A DNA stretch of 64,000 nucleotides, taken from Flavobacterium sp. M31R6. Its GTDB lineage: Bacteria; Bacteroidota; Bacteroidia; Flavobacteriales; Flavobacteriaceae. Position numbers and translations under genes: made by a program. Below, one piece after another: positions 26,518 to 35,527 of this stretch. The stretch's first letter is position 1, and the number at the start of each line of letters is the position of its first letter. The notes beneath the pieces are model-generated. The model had not been told where the DNA came from and made no database searches. It saw only the letters and a program-made list of their open reading frames with translations. The stretch lies in the NCBI RefSeq assembly GCF_013284035.1, contig NZ_CP054141.1:1736001-1800000 (forward strand), in the 5' to 3' direction.

Positions 26518-27189
26518 TTAGAATTTAGTATCTAATTTGATATAGTCCAAAAACTCTCTTTTTGTTTGTGGGTCTTTGAATTTCCCGCCAAATTCAGAAG
26601 TTACCGTACTACTTTCGATATCTTTGATTCCTCTTGAATTCACGCAAAGATGTTTAGCGTCAATTACACAAGCTACATCTTCTGTACCAAGGGCTTGTTG
26701 AAGTTCTTGAACAATTTGCATCGTTAAGCGTTCTTGTACTTGAGGTCTTTTGGCGTAATGTTCTACAATACGATTCATTTTCGAAAGACCAATTACTCTT
26801 CCGCTCGAAATGTAAGCCACATGCGCTCTTCCGATGATAGGCAATAAATGGTGTTCACAAGTGGAGTAGAGTGTAATGTTTTTTTCAACTAACATTTCTC
26901 CGTATTTGTAATTGTTTTCAAAAGTGGAAGCTTTTGGTTTTTTGTCAGGATTTAATCCACCAAATATTTCTTTTACAAACATTTTGGCTACACGATTGGG
27001 TGTTCCTTTCATGCTGTCATCTGTCAAATCCATTCCCAATGTCAATAGAATGTTTTCAACATCTTTTTTTATTTTTTCAATCTTTTCTTCATCTGTAATG
27101 GCAAAGGCATCCTCTCTTACTGGATTTTTGGCATTGGTACTAATATGATTGTTTCCTATTTCGTCTTGAAATTCTTCGTTGTTTATCAT
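26518..27189 (-). CDS. folE: GTP cyclohydrolase I (type IA)
   Basis: This 223-aa enzyme converts GTP to dihydroneopterin triphosphate, the first step of folate/pterin synthesis. The zinc and active-site motifs are present: 'LYSTCEHHLLPIIGRAHVAY' near residues 108-127, 'GLSKMNRIVEHYAKRPQVQE' near 134 and 'CVNSRGIKDIESSTVTSE' near 182. The N-terminal 30 residues are a non-conserved polar tail. It lies 35 nt downstream of the pseudogene start and reads in the same direction as cysS. The likely -7 is TATCTTTA-like sequence about 40 nt upstream. Confidence 0.97.
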   Translation of the reverse strand: MINNEEFQDEIGNNHISTNAKNPVREDAFAITDEEKIEKIKKDVENILLTLGMDLTDDSMKGTPNRVAKMFVKEIFGGLNPDKKPKASTFENNYKYGEMLVEKNITLYSTCEHHLLPIIGRAHVAYISSGRVIGLSKMNRIVEHYAKRPQVQERLTMQIVQELQQALGTEDVACVIDAKHLCVNSRGIKDIESSTVTSEFGGKFKDPQTKREFLDYIKLDTKF

Positions 27190-27324
27190 TAAAAGGTACT
27201 ATTATTATGAGTGTCTATTTTTAAGGGGTAAAGATAATTAATAAAAAGGAAACATTTTCTATCGTTTCGGGTTTTAATTATAGCAAAAATTGATGAAAAG
27301 ATTGATTAATTCGATATTAAAGCA

Positions 27325-27361
27325 AAAAAGGCAATACCATTTGAATGCTATTGCCTTTTTG
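27325..27361 (-). terminator. Terminator after the aminotransferase gene
   Basis: AAAAGGCAATA (27327-27337) pairs with TATTGCCTTTT (27350-27360); on the minus strand it is followed by a T run and lies 18 nt past the aminotransferase stop. Confidence 0.85.
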
Positions 27362-27378
27362 AAATTATAAGGTAATTT

Positions 27379-28575
27379 TTATTTTTTATTGTAAACCGTA
27401 ATTGCTTCTTTCAAAATTCGAACTGCACTGATTAAATCTTCTTTTTTCAAAACATAAGCAATACGTACTTGGTTTAAACCTACACCCGGAGTCGAATAGA
27501 ATCCTGCAGCGGGAGCTATCATTACTGTTTCACCATTAAATTCATATTTTTCTAAAAGCCATTGCGCAAAATCATCGGCATTATCAATAGGCAATTGAGC
27601 GATACAATAAAAAGCTGCTTTTGGAGTCTTTACGATTACGCCTTCAATTTTGTTCAATTCGCTAATTAAAATATCTCTTCGTTCTTTGTATTCAACTATT
27701 ACTTCGTCAAAATAACTTTGAGGGGTGTCAATTGCAGCTTCGCAAGCAATTTGTTCGATTGTTGGAGGACATAAACGAGCTTGTGCAAATTTCATTGCGG
27801 CAGCAATAACTTCCCTATTTTTAGTTACCATACAACCGATACGAGCGCCACACATACTATATCTTTTAGAAACAGAATCAATCATGATCACATTTTGTTC
27901 GATTCCCTGTAGGTTCATTACCGAAAAGTGATGGTCTCTTTCGTCATATATGAATTCACGATATACTTCGTCAGCGATTAAAAACAAATCATGTTTTTTA
28001 ACCAAATCTCCCAGTTGATTAATCTCAGATTCTGAGTATAAATATCCTGTTGGATTATTTGGATTGCAAATTAAGATAGCTTTTGTTTTTGGCGTAATTG
28101 CTTTTTCGAATTCTTCAATTGTTGGCAGTGTAAAACCACTTTCAATATTAGAAATTACAGGTACAACTTTTGCACTTGATTCTTCCGAAAAAGCACTATA
28201 ATTAGCATAAAAAGGTTCAGGGATAATGACTTCATCTCCTGGATCCATGATGCTTCCAAGAGCAAACAAAAGTGCTTCAGAACCCCCAGTAGTTATCATT
28301 ATATCTTCATAGTCTACTTTTACATCTTGTTTGGTGTAAAATTGGGCTAGTTTTTTTCGGTAACTTTCATATCCCGCAGAAGGCCCATATTCGATGATAG
28401 TTAAATCAATGTTTTTTATCGCTTTGATGGCAATTTCGGGGCTTTTTATATCGGGTTGTCCAATGTTTAAATGATAAACCTTACGCCCCTGTTTTTTAGC
28501 TATGTCTGCATAAGGAGCCAATTTTCGGATTGGCGATTCCGGCATTCTTCGACCTCTGATTGAAATTTCAGGCAT
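27379..28575 (-). CDS. PLP-dependent aminotransferase, class I/II (aspartate-aminotransferase-like)
   Basis: This 398-aa fold-type I enzyme starts at ATG 28573-28575 (MPEISIRGRRMPESPIRKL); an in-frame ATG 57 nt upstream is less likely because it adds a basic non-conserved tail. 'HLNIGQPDIKSPEIA' near residue 36 and 'CNPNNPTGYLYSE' near 171 are substrate and cofactor loops, 'IADEVYREFIYD' near 202 carries the pyridine-binding Asp, and the Schiff-base lysine is in 'SVSKRYSMCGARIG' near 234. It moves amino groups between an amino acid and a 2-oxo acid; aspartate is the usual best guess. It is monocistronic, with its own terminator. Confidence 0.9.
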   Translation of the reverse strand: MPEISIRGRRMPESPIRKLAPYADIAKKQGRKVYHLNIGQPDIKSPEIAIKAIKNIDLTIIEYGPSAGYESYRKKLAQFYTKQDVKVDYEDIMITTGGSEALLFALGSIMDPGDEVIIPEPFYANYSAFSEESSAKVVPVISNIESGFTLPTIEEFEKAITPKTKAILICNPNNPTGYLYSESEINQLGDLVKKHDLFLIADEVYREFIYDERDHHFSVMNLQGIEQNVIMIDSVSKRYSMCGARIGCMVTKNREVIAAAMKFAQARLCPPTIEQIACEAAIDTPQSYFDEVIVEYKERRDILISELNKIEGVIVKTPKAAFYCIAQLPIDNADDFAQWLLEKYEFNGETVMIAPAAGFYSTPGVGLNQVRIAYVLKKEDLISAVRILKEAITVYNKK

Positions 28576-28701
28576 GATTGTAAAATTTGAGGTGCAAATT
28601 TGCAATTTATTTTTCAAAATCACTGTAAACAATGTATCTATTTTGTTGTTTTTTGCCCATTATTATTGTATAATTGGGTAATAATATAGAAATATAACTA
28701 A

Positions 28702-30033
28702 ATGAAAAAAAAATGTATATTTTTTCTTTTATTAATAGCAATAATGCCTGTTTTTGCCCAGGATGGTTTTGTATTTGACAAAGGAATTGAAAAAGTTACC
28801 GTGCCGTTGGTTTTAATCAATAATTTGGTTTTTATTCCGATAAAAGTAAATGGAGTAGAGTTGAATTTTCTTTTGGATACCGGTGTTGAGGAAACTATTC
28901 TTTTTAGTTTAGAAGATAATCCAGATGTCAATTTTTATAATTCCGAAAAAATAACCTTGAGAGGTTTGGGTAGCGAAGAGGCAATCGAAGGTTTGAAAAC
29001 CACTAACAATATTTTGGAATTAAATGGTTTGACATCCCATCATCAGCTTATTTATGTTATTTTGGATCAGAGTTTCAATCTGTCTTCCCAAATTGGGATT
29101 CCTGTAAATGGTATTATTGGCTACCAATTCTTTAAAGATAATTTGGTTCGTTTAGATTACGCCAGTAAAAAGGTAATTATTTATAAAAATGACGATGAAA
29201 AAAGAAAAAAATTTGAAAAAAAATTTAGCACAATTCCAATTACAATTGAGAAATTCAAACCTTATTTGAAGGGTAATGTTGTTATGGATAAAGGTGGTGT
29301 GGATGTGAAATTATTAGTTGATATAGGAAACAGTGATTCGATCTGGCTTTTTCAAAATTTATCGGAACTAATTAAAGTGCCTACTAAGAATTTTGAAGAT
29401 TTTTTAGGCAAAGGTTTTAGTGGTGATATAGAGGGGAAAAGAGCTCGAATTCCTGAGTTTTCATTTGAGAAATATGACTTTAAATCTCCGATTGTTGCAT
29501 TTCCAGATTCCAGTTCCATAAAAAGTGTTCGCATGGTTCAAGATCGAGTTGGGTCTGTTGGTGGCGAAATTTTAAAGCGTTTTTCGGTGATTTTTGATTA
29601 TAAAAATGAAAGACTGTATTTGAAGAAAAATTCCAATTTCAATGAGCCATTTACCTACAATAAGAGTGGTATTGAAATAAAACATAATGGTTTGCAATGG
29701 GTGCAAGAAACTGTAAAGTTGGAAACGGTTCCTCTGTCAGGAGGTGTTACGTTTGATAGTAGCGGAAAGAATATAACCAATGATTTTAAATATAAGTTTC
29801 AACTCAAACCAATTTATGAGATTGCCAATATTCGAAAAAAATCACCGGCAGCAAATTCTGGCTTGCAGGTAGGAGATGTTATTATTTCTGTTAATAAATC
29901 ACCTGCGTATCGATATTCATTACAAAAACTGAACGAAATGTTTAAATCTGAAGAAGATAAATGGATTTATTTGGAAGTAGAACGAAACAATCAAATATTA
30001 AAATTTGCCTTCCAACTTCAGGATATTTTATAA
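28702..30033 (+). CDS. Secreted retropepsin-like aspartyl protease with PDZ domain
   Basis: This 443-aa protein has a signal peptide (residues 1-20, ending PVFAQ). Two retropepsin-like halves follow: 'NFLLDTGVEETIL' near residue 55, with the catalytic D-T-G, and 'KLLVDIGNSDSIWLF' near 204, where the second motif is D-I-G. A C-terminal PDZ domain occupies about 365-440 ('SPAANSGLQVGDVIISVNKS'). Such proteins are common in Bacteroidota and probably act in the periplasm; targets are unknown. The D-I-G in the second half could reduce activity, since one lobe lacks the usual Thr/Ser. It is divergent from the aminotransferase and shares a bidirectional terminator downstream. Confidence 0.85.
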   Translation: MKKKCIFFLLLIAIMPVFAQDGFVFDKGIEKVTVPLVLINNLVFIPIKVNGVELNFLLDTGVEETILFSLEDNPDVNFYNSEKITLRGLGSEEAIEGLKTTNNILELNGLTSHHQLIYVILDQSFNLSSQIGIPVNGIIGYQFFKDNLVRLDYASKKVIIYKNDDEKRKKFEKKFSTIPITIEKFKPYLKGNVVMDKGGVDVKLLVDIGNSDSIWLFQNLSELIKVPTKNFEDFLGKGFSGDIEGKRARIPEFSFEKYDFKSPIVAFPDSSSIKSVRMVQDRVGSVGGEILKRFSVIFDYKNERLYLKKNSNFNEPFTYNKSGIEIKHNGLQWVQETVKLETVPLSGGVTFDSSGKNITNDFKYKFQLKPIYEIANIRKKSPAANSGLQVGDVIISVNKSPAYRYSLQKLNEMFKSEEDKWIYLEVERNNQILKFAFQLQDIL

Positions 30034-30061
30034 AAAAAGCGCTTTTTTTAAAGCGCTTTTG
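30032..30061. terminator. Bidirectional terminator between the protease and DUF1573 genes
   Basis: AAAAGCGC (30035-30042) pairs with GCGCTTTT (30053-30060) around a T-rich loop, between convergent genes. Confidence 0.75.
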
Positions 30062-30072
30062 ATGAAATTATT

Positions 30073-30462
30073 TTAGTTCGTGAGTATTTCTCCTTTGATT
30101 TTTAATGGTACTCGACCTTCTTCGTAATTTACCGCATTGGTCTCTAAAGTAATGGTTTTGCGTATTGGACCAGGAACCATATTGTATTTTATATCAATTC
30201 GGTCTGATTTTCCTGGAGCAATTGCTTGGCCAGGTTTGTACAATATCGTACAGCTTGCTGTAGATTGAATTCCAGTTATGTTTAACGGTGCATCACCTGT
30301 ATTGGTAAATGTAAAACTTCGAACACCATTGTCACTTGATTTGTACACTTTTTCATAGTCAACGGTATTTTCTGCCTGAAGAATGTTGATTTTTGGACCA
30401 CTTTGTGCAAAACCAATGCTACTTAAAAATAGCAATACGATAAAAGCTGTAATATTTTTCAT
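30073..30462 (-). CDS. Secreted DUF1573 protein
   Basis: This 129-aa protein has a signal peptide (residues 1-19, ending GFAQ). The remaining beta-sandwich has the DUF1573 pattern: 'YEKVYKSSDNGVRSFTFTNT' near 36, 'GDAPLNITGIQSTASCT' near 56 and 'PGQAIAPGKSDRIDIKYN' near 77. This Ig-like fold (ASPM-SPD-2-Hydin-like) is widespread in secreted Bacteroidota proteins; role unknown. It is convergent with the protease gene and divergent from valS. Confidence 0.85.
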   Translation of the reverse strand: MKNITAFIVLLFLSSIGFAQSGPKINILQAENTVDYEKVYKSSDNGVRSFTFTNTGDAPLNITGIQSTASCTILYKPGQAIAPGKSDRIDIKYNMVPGPIRKTITLETNAVNYEEGRVPLKIKGEILTN

Positions 30463-30555
30463 TTCCTTATGTTTTTTTAGTAGGTATAGTAAATATAGTA
30501 TGTTTTAATTAATGCACAATTTTTTATTTCCCTTTTTATACTGTGCTTAATTATT

Positions 30556-30563
30556 TACTTTTG
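30556..30563 (+). promoter_or_regulatory. Promoter -7 box TACTTTTG for valS
   Basis: TACTTTTG followed by TGC fits TAnnTTTG. It would give a leader of about 145 nt, rich in 'AAACGA' and 'AATAAACGA' repeats (30600-30710). Confidence 0.45.
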
Positions 30564-30713
30564 TGCTTTATATCAGTATCAAAAATCAAACCAAAGTAGA
30601 AAGGTTTACTCGTTTAACTGTTGAATCGTTTGTTTAATTCAGATAAACGAGCAACAAACAAATCAGCGAATAAACGATTAAACGAATAAACAATCCAACG
30701 AATCCACAATAAA

Positions 30714-33347
30714 ATGACAATTTCCGCACAATTTGACGCTAAAACTATCGAGAATAAATGGTATGCGTATTGGATGAAAAATAATTATTTTCATTCGGAG
30801 CCAGACCATAGAACGCCTTATTCCATTGTAATTCCACCACCCAATGTAACTGGAGTGTTGCACATGGGGCACATGCTCAACAATACAATTCAGGATGTAT
30901 TGATTCGAAGAGCACGTTTAAAAGGTTTCAACGCTTGTTGGGTTCCAGGAACGGATCATGCTTCTATTGCTACAGAAGCGAAGGTAGTTGCTAAATTGAA
31001 AGCGGAAGGAATTAATAAAAATGACTTAACCCGCGAAGAGTTCTTGAAACATGCTTGGGAGTGGACTGACAAATATGGTGGGGTTATTCTTGACCAGTTA
31101 AAACAATTAGGTTGTTCTTGTGATTGGGAACGCACCAAGTTTACTATGGATCCGGATATGTCTGCCTCTGTAATTAAATCTTTTGTTGATTTATACAATA
31201 AAGGTTTGATTTACCGTGGATATAGAATGGTGAATTGGGATCCTGAAGCCAAAACTACTTTGTCTGACGAAGAAGTTATTTATGAAGAACAACAAGGGGA
31301 ACTATATTTCCTAAAATATAAAATTGAAGGAAGCGAAGATTTCTTGACAGTTGCAACTACACGTCCAGAAACTATTTTTGGGGATACAGCTATTTGTATC
31401 AATCCAAATGATGAACGTTTTACACATTTGAAAGGGAAAAAAGCAATTGTTCCTATTTGCGGTAGAGTGATTCCTATTATCGAAGATGAATATGTAGATG
31501 TTGAGTTTGGAACAGGTTGTTTGAAAGTGACTCCAGCTCACGATATGAATGATAAAACACTAGGGGAGAAACACAATTTGGAAATTATTGATATTTTCAA
31601 TGATGATGCTTCGCTGAATAGTTTTGGATTGCACTATCAGGGCAAAGACCGTTTTGTGGTTCGTACCGAGATTGTAAAAGAATTAGAATCAAATGGTGCT
31701 TTGGCAAAAACCGAAACACATCTTAATAAAGTTGGAACTTCGGAAAGAACCAAAGCGGTGATTGAACCTCGTTTGTCTGATCAATGGTTCTTGAAAATGG
31801 AAGATTTGGTAAAACCTGCAATACAATCAGTTTTGGTTGATGGGGACATTAAATTGCATCCAAAACGTTTTGATAACACGTATGCACATTGGTTAAACAA
31901 TATTCGCGATTGGAATATTTCCCGTCAATTGTGGTGGGGGCAACAAATTCCAGCTTATTATTACGGAGACGGAAAAGAAGATTTTGTAGTTGCCGAAACT
32001 ATCGAAGAGGCTTTGAAATTGGCGCAAGCAACCACGAACAATAAACAATTAACCATAAACGATTTAAAACAAGATGTTGATGCACTGGATACTTGGTTTT
32101 CTTCATGGTTGTGGCCAATGTCGGTTTTTGGTGGAATTATGGATCCGGAAAGTGAGGATTTCAAATACTATTATCCAACCAATGATTTAGTAACTGGTCC
32201 AGATATTTTGTTTTTCTGGGTTGCGAGAATGATTATTGCCGGTTATGAATATACAGGAAAAAAACCTTTTACGAATGTGTATTTAACCGGATTGGTTCGT
32301 GATAAACAACGTCGTAAAATGTCTAAATCTTTGGGTAATTCACCTGAACCTTTAGAATTAATTGAAAAATTTGGTGCCGATGGAGTTCGTGTAGGATTGC
32401 TTTTGAGTGCTTCTGCGGGTAACGATATTATGTTTGACGAAGAATTATGCAATCAAGGAAAAGCATTTTCTAATAAAATATGGAATGCTTTCAAATTGAT
32501 AAAAGGTTGGGAAGTATCTGACGCGATTCCACAACCGGAATCTTCTAAAGTTGCAATTGAATGGTATGAAGCTAAGTTGCAACAAACACTTTTGGAAATC
32601 GAGGATAACTTTGGGAAATACAGAATTTCAGATGCTTTGATGGGAATTTACAAATTGGTTTGGGACGATTTCTGTTCTTGGTTCTTAGAAATGATCAAAC
32701 CAGCCTACCAACAGCCGATTGACAGCGTAACTTTTGCGAAAGCGATAGAAATGTTAGAAAATAACATGAAATTATTGCATCCATTTATGCCTTTCTTGAC
32801 AGAGGAAATTTGGCAAATATTGGCAGAAAGAACAGCTGAGGAAGCATTAATTGTTTCGACTTGGCCAGAAATGAAACCTTTTAATGCGCAATTAATTACT
32901 GATTTTGAAAACACTATCGATGTGATTTCCGGAATTAGAACAATTCGTAAGGACAAGAATATTCCATTTAAAGATACTATCGAATTGAAAGTGGTAAACA
33001 ATGATAAAGCTTCAACTTATTTTGATTCGGTTGTGACCAAATTGGGGAACATCACTTCATTAGAATATGTTTCGGATAAAGTAGATGGAGCGTTGTCATT
33101 TAGAGTGAAATCGAATGAATATTTTATTCCAATCACTGGAAATATAAATGTTGAGGAAGAAATCGCGAAACTTACTGCTGAGTTAGTATATACGCAAGGA
33201 TTCTTGAAATCAGTTCAAAGTAAACTTTCGAATGAGAAATTTGTGAACGGTGCTCCAGAAAAAGTTTTAGCAAATGAACGACAAAAAGAGGCTGATGCAC
33301 TTTCTAAAATTGCTACGATTGAGCAGAGTTTATTGAGTTTGAAATAA
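30714..33347 (+). CDS. valS: Valyl-tRNA synthetase
   Basis: This 877-aa class I synthetase charges tRNA(Val) and edits misactivated threonine. The HIGH motif is 'NVTGVLHMGHML' near residue 48, the editing domain contains 'TVATTRPETIFGDTAI' near 212, and the KMSKS motif is 'RRKMSKSLGNSPEPLE' near 534. 'DALDTWFSSWLWP' near 459 is a family signature. The C-terminal anticodon domain is followed by the coiled-coil arm, about 810-877. The length fits Bacteroidota ValRS. It is monocistronic, with a strong terminator downstream. Confidence 0.97.
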   Translation: MTISAQFDAKTIENKWYAYWMKNNYFHSEPDHRTPYSIVIPPPNVTGVLHMGHMLNNTIQDVLIRRARLKGFNACWVPGTDHASIATEAKVVAKLKAEGINKNDLTREEFLKHAWEWTDKYGGVILDQLKQLGCSCDWERTKFTMDPDMSASVIKSFVDLYNKGLIYRGYRMVNWDPEAKTTLSDEEVIYEEQQGELYFLKYKIEGSEDFLTVATTRPETIFGDTAICINPNDERFTHLKGKKAIVPICGRVIPIIEDEYVDVEFGTGCLKVTPAHDMNDKTLGEKHNLEIIDIFNDDASLNSFGLHYQGKDRFVVRTEIVKELESNGALAKTETHLNKVGTSERTKAVIEPRLSDQWFLKMEDLVKPAIQSVLVDGDIKLHPKRFDNTYAHWLNNIRDWNISRQLWWGQQIPAYYYGDGKEDFVVAETIEEALKLAQATTNNKQLTINDLKQDVDALDTWFSSWLWPMSVFGGIMDPESEDFKYYYPTNDLVTGPDILFFWVARMIIAGYEYTGKKPFTNVYLTGLVRDKQRRKMSKSLGNSPEPLELIEKFGADGVRVGLLLSASAGNDIMFDEELCNQGKAFSNKIWNAFKLIKGWEVSDAIPQPESSKVAIEWYEAKLQQTLLEIEDNFGKYRISDALMGIYKLVWDDFCSWFLEMIKPAYQQPIDSVTFAKAIEMLENNMKLLHPFMPFLTEEIWQILAERTAEEALIVSTWPEMKPFNAQLITDFENTIDVISGIRTIRKDKNIPFKDTIELKVVNNDKASTYFDSVVTKLGNITSLEYVSDKVDGALSFRVKSNEYFIPITGNINVEEEIAKLTAELVYTQGFLKSVQSKLSNEKFVNGAPEKVLANERQKEADALSKIATIEQSLLSLK

Positions 33348-33369
33348 TAACTGCTTTTTTTAAAAATAT

Positions 33370-33408
33370 AAAATCCCAATACTGAAATTTTCAGGATTGG
33401 GATTTTTT
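33370..33408. terminator. Terminator between valS and the permease gene
   Basis: AATCCCAAT (33372-33380) pairs with ATTGGGATT (33396-33404), and an inner CTGAA/TTCAG stem extends it; T's follow. The genes converge here. Confidence 0.85.
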
Positions 33409-33415
33409 AGTTTTG

Positions 33416-34741
33416 CTATTTATTCTTTTTATTTCTGTGATCTAGCACTAAAAATAACGGATAGGAAATTAACGTAATAGTTAAAATGATAATAAAGTTT
33501 TTGGTGTCACTATAAATGAAACCAATCAATAGCCCGGAAGTTGCGATAATTGCAATTAGCGTTGACCAAGGATACCAGCGTGAGCGATAGGGTCTGAGTA
33601 AACTGGGTTCTTTAGATCTTAATTTTATTAGGGAGCAATAAGCTAATCCCCAAACAATAACGGACATGAAGGTTCCAAATGAAAATAATACCTCAAATGA
33701 ACCGATGCTAATCAACAGTAAACTAAATAATGAAGAAATTAAGAGTGTTACTATTGGAGTACCGCCTTTGTTGATAGTTGTTCCTTTTTGAAAGAAAAAA
33801 CCATCTCTGCTCAAACCATACAGTATTCTTGCAGGGATCATCATGTAGGCATTAAGAATGCTAATTAAAGATAATATGGCGATTACGGTTACTATAATGG
33901 CTCCATTATTTCCAAAAACTACTTTGGATACATCAGCCGCCGCCAAATGGGAATTTGCCAATGAAGCAACGGGTAAGACGTGGAAAAAAGCAATGTTGAT
34001 TAATACATAAATTAATATCACGAGTATGGCTCCAGTATATAATGATTTGGGAATGTTTTTGCTTGGGTTTTTATCTTCTTCGGCAAAAAAACAAACAGAA
34101 TACCAACCGTCATAAGTACCAATGATGAGTTGTAGTGATTTGAAAAAGCCAAACAAAATCCCTATTTCAAAAAAAGAACTGTTTTTTTCGATGGGATTTA
34201 ATTTTACTCCCGAATACATAAAGCAAGCTACTATTAATGCCACAAAACAAATGACTTTAATTAAACTGGTTATTTGCTGAATCAGACTACCGTTTTTTAC
34301 TCCGCTGATATGTATTAACACAAATCCAATTAAAAAGGCAATAGCAATGACTGTTGAGTAACTTTCCAAATTTGGAAATAAAATAACAATATATTCGCTA
34401 ATAACGATGCAGTAAAAAGCAGGTGGAACCACATTGGTTATATAATCAAACCATCCTGATATAAAACCTGCATACTCTCCAAAAGCTCTTTTGATGTAGT
34501 TGTAGGAACCACCAGCTTTTGGTAACATTGTTGCTAATTCGGCATAGGAATTGGCGCCAATTAGAATATATAATCCTCCAAAAATCCAACAGATAATTAT
34601 AAGCCAATAATCATTCAACATTCCTGCAATAGCGCCAGGAGTACGAAGAATGCCAACACCAATTGTACCTCCAATTAAAACAGCAATATTAAAACTTAAC
34701 CCTAGACTTTTTTTTAATTGGTTCTTCTTGGTTTCTGTCAT
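33416..34741 (-). CDS. APC-family amino-acid permease
   Basis: This 441-aa inner-membrane protein has about 12 hydrophobic segments. The first carries the APC-family 'IGGTIGVGILRTPGAIAGML' at about residues 22-41, the unwound helix that binds the substrate amine and carboxyl groups. 'PKAGGSYNYIKRAFGEYAGF' near 74 is the second family signature. It resembles LAT/serine-threonine exchanger-type members, but substrate cannot be told from sequence. It stands alone; its start is 148 nt from the PepSY-gene end. Confidence 0.9.
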   Translation of the reverse strand: MTETKKNQLKKSLGLSFNIAVLIGGTIGVGILRTPGAIAGMLNDYWLIIICWIFGGLYILIGANSYAELATMLPKAGGSYNYIKRAFGEYAGFISGWFDYITNVVPPAFYCIVISEYIVILFPNLESYSTVIAIAFLIGFVLIHISGVKNGSLIQQITSLIKVICFVALIVACFMYSGVKLNPIEKNSSFFEIGILFGFFKSLQLIIGTYDGWYSVCFFAEEDKNPSKNIPKSLYTGAILVILIYVLINIAFFHVLPVASLANSHLAAADVSKVVFGNNGAIIVTVIAILSLISILNAYMMIPARILYGLSRDGFFFQKGTTINKGGTPIVTLLISSLFSLLLISIGSFEVLFSFGTFMSVIVWGLAYCSLIKLRSKEPSLLRPYRSRWYPWSTLIAIIATSGLLIGFIYSDTKNFIIILTITLISYPLFLVLDHRNKKNK

Positions 34742-34832
34742 GCTTTTATCTTTAAGTTTAGGAATCGATTAGTTATAATTAATTTTGGGAATACTATCAA
34801 ATATAGTTAAAATACACTTCCTTTTACAAAAC

Positions 34833-34863
34833 AAAAAACCTCGTTTATTGCTAAACGAGGTTT
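34833..34863 (-). terminator. Terminator after the small PepSY membrane gene
   Basis: AAACCTCGTTTA (34836-34847) pairs perfectly with TAAACGAGGTTT (34852-34863) around TTGC. On the minus strand a T run follows, 26 nt past the PepSY gene stop. Confidence 0.9.
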
Positions 34864-34888
34864 GTAAGTTTGTTGTAAATGGAATTTT

Positions 34889-35437
34889 TTATCCAAACAA
34901 AATCAGGAATAGCAAAGGGAACACAACTCCCGCAACAGCAAGTTTCCATCCTCTATTTTTCCAACTGAATTTCCCTGCCTTAATCATAATAGTTCCTGTT
35001 AAGGCGATGGTGATTAAACTCAAAGCAAAAATATCAGAATAGTAAATCCAAAAATTGGAAGTATTTTTGTGTAATTTCATTGCTTGACTGATGATTGGGG
35101 TTTTGATAAAAGAAACAATTTCACCTTTGCCCGTTTCCATATCAATCTCTACATCGTGATTCTCAAATGACATTTTGAAGGTTCCTTTTTTGGTCATTTG
35201 ACGTCTGAATTTGTCGTCGATTCCTAGTTTTTTACCTAGATCTTCGGCAAAGTCGTCGTTGATTTCGCTTTCAGCTGGGAGTTTTACTTCAATGGCTTTT
35301 GTTTCGGTACTGTATTTTTCTGGATGCCAAGATTCTCGGTGGTTCATCATTAAACCTGAAAAGGCGAAGGATACAATAAGACCAATATAAAAGTAGCCTA
35401 AATCACGGTGTAAGTTTCTGAAATTAATTTTCTTCAT
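34889..35437 (-). CDS. PepSY-associated membrane protein, small
   Basis: This 182-aa protein begins 'NLHRDLGYFYIGLIVSFAFS', a PepSY-type first membrane helix with the 'H-R-x-L-G' start, followed by a periplasmic PepSY-like part (residues about 40-110) and two helices near 120-145 and 160-181. It follows the siderophore-receptor gene by 90 nt in the same direction and closes the iron-related unit with its own terminator. Such proteins often accompany TonB receptors and may reduce or pass on ferric siderophores, a role inferred from context. Confidence 0.8.
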   Translation of the reverse strand: MKKINFRNLHRDLGYFYIGLIVSFAFSGLMMNHRESWHPEKYSTETKAIEVKLPAESEINDDFAEDLGKKLGIDDKFRRQMTKKGTFKMSFENHDVEIDMETGKGEIVSFIKTPIISQAMKLHKNTSNFWIYYSDIFALSLITIALTGTIMIKAGKFSWKNRGWKLAVAGVVFPLLFLILFG

Positions 35438-35527
35438 AAGAATTCAAAATTTGTTTTTAAATGGAATATACAAATTAAAGCTGTATTTGTAAAAGTTAGA
35501 CGCTTTCTATATCAAAAGGTTTAATTT

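Noticed and set aside
28576..28632. Longer start for the aminotransferase
   Set aside because: The extra 19 residues are not like the family; the ATG at 28573-28575 begins the conserved part.
32028..32075. Possible repeat insertion in valS ('ACGAACAATAAACAATTAACC')
   Set aside because: The encoded LT-x-DLKQD segment is normal for Bacteroidota ValRS as I recall it, so this is native sequence that only resembles intergenic AT-rich repeats.
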